Shown: positions 63,948-64,000 of the stretch, in pieces
Numbering within the stretch: position 1 is the stretch's first letter
Layout: every line of letters starts with the position of its first letter
Source of the DNA: Holacanthus passer
Taxonomy: Eukaryota; Chordata; Actinopteri; Pomacanthidae
Assembly: GCA_025331565.1 (NCBI GenBank)
Contig: JAFREQ010000030.1
Span: forward strand, 8,244,501 to 8,308,500
DNA: 64,000 nucleotides
Direction of reading: 5' to 3'
Translations under genes and position numbers: made by a program
Notes under the pieces: model-generated
Told to the model about the DNA's origin: nothing
Seen by the model: the letters and a program-made list of their open reading frames with translations, nothing else
Database searches by the model: none

Positions 63948-64000
63948 GTAAGAGGGGAGGAAGGAAGGATGACTATTGCTGCTGCTATTGCTTCTACTGC

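Noticed and set aside
1..64000. CRISPR arrays, operons, phage or bacterial features
   Set aside because: Exon/intron structure, microsatellites and vertebrate transposons show a eukaryotic locus; no spaced repeats of CRISPR type.
1..64000. A second host gene nested in the introns
   Set aside because: No spliced or intronless coding sequence other than teneurin and transposon parts was recognised on either strand.

Overview
This is a piece of a vertebrate nuclear genome, almost certainly a teleost fish and probably a percomorph. The only host gene I can support is a teneurin on the + strand, read through 22 consecutive coding exons (1998 to 63947) that enter and leave the window in mid-gene. 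Every exon has AG/GT borders, and every junction phase closes, giving 927 codons with no stop or frameshift. The protein runs, in order, through the transmembrane segment, a juxtamembrane linker, eight EGF-like repeats, a cysteine-rich segment, the transthyretin-like and FN-plug-like region, and the start of the NHL/beta-propeller. Wording in the EGF repeats and the TTR-like region (for example CIHGECHC, GQVLTADGTPLIGVNV, LMKVHLMVAVVGRLFQKWF) is closest to teneurin-2, so I call it tenm2. The cytoplasmic N-terminal exons lie upstream. Most of the propeller, the YD shell and the C-terminal toxin-like domain lie downstream.

Layout: 1-1997 is intron with a tRNA-derived SINE at its start. 1998-2062 is the transmembrane exon. 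A 14.3 kb intron follows, holding a nearly complete but dead L2-like LINE with an (ATT)n tail (2246-5132), a minus-strand DIRS/Ngaro-like retroelement relic with gag and tyrosine-recombinase parts (about 6540-9700), a short inverted-repeat element (12370-12602) and a dispersed repeat (about 13690-14270). Exons 2-9 (16347-31522) carry the juxtamembrane region and EGF 1-7. Two microexons of 27 and 9 nt (33159-33185, 35630-35638) form the alternative linker between EGF7 and EGF8, known in teneurins as splice site A. Exons 12-20 (38349-52460) cover EGF8 to the FN-plug. A 10.6 kb intron with decayed LINE pieces precedes exons 21-22 (63050-63947).

The remaining sequence is intron: microsatellites (CA, CT, GATA, ATT), a degenerate minisatellite, two decayed Tc1-like copies in inverted orientation on either side of exon 9, a Tc1-type deletion element with perfect 46-bp terminal repeats (47744-48442), Rex1-like reverse-transcriptase scraps, and short dispersed repeats. 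The teleost assignment rests on these repeats (fish L2, Ngaro, Rex1-like, Tc1 and the short dispersed families) and on the divergence of the teneurin from mammalian sequence.

I found no RNA gene, CRISPR array, operon or prokaryotic feature, and no second host gene. The most interesting biology is alternative splicing of the teneurin ectodomain. The EGF exons are all phase 1-1, so exons or microexons can be skipped without breaking the frame. Teneurin-2 sits at synapses and binds latrophilins, and it dimerises through unpaired cysteines in EGF2 and EGF5, whose hallmark Cys-to-Tyr positions are visible here. Family assignments come from recognition by reading; no database search was run.
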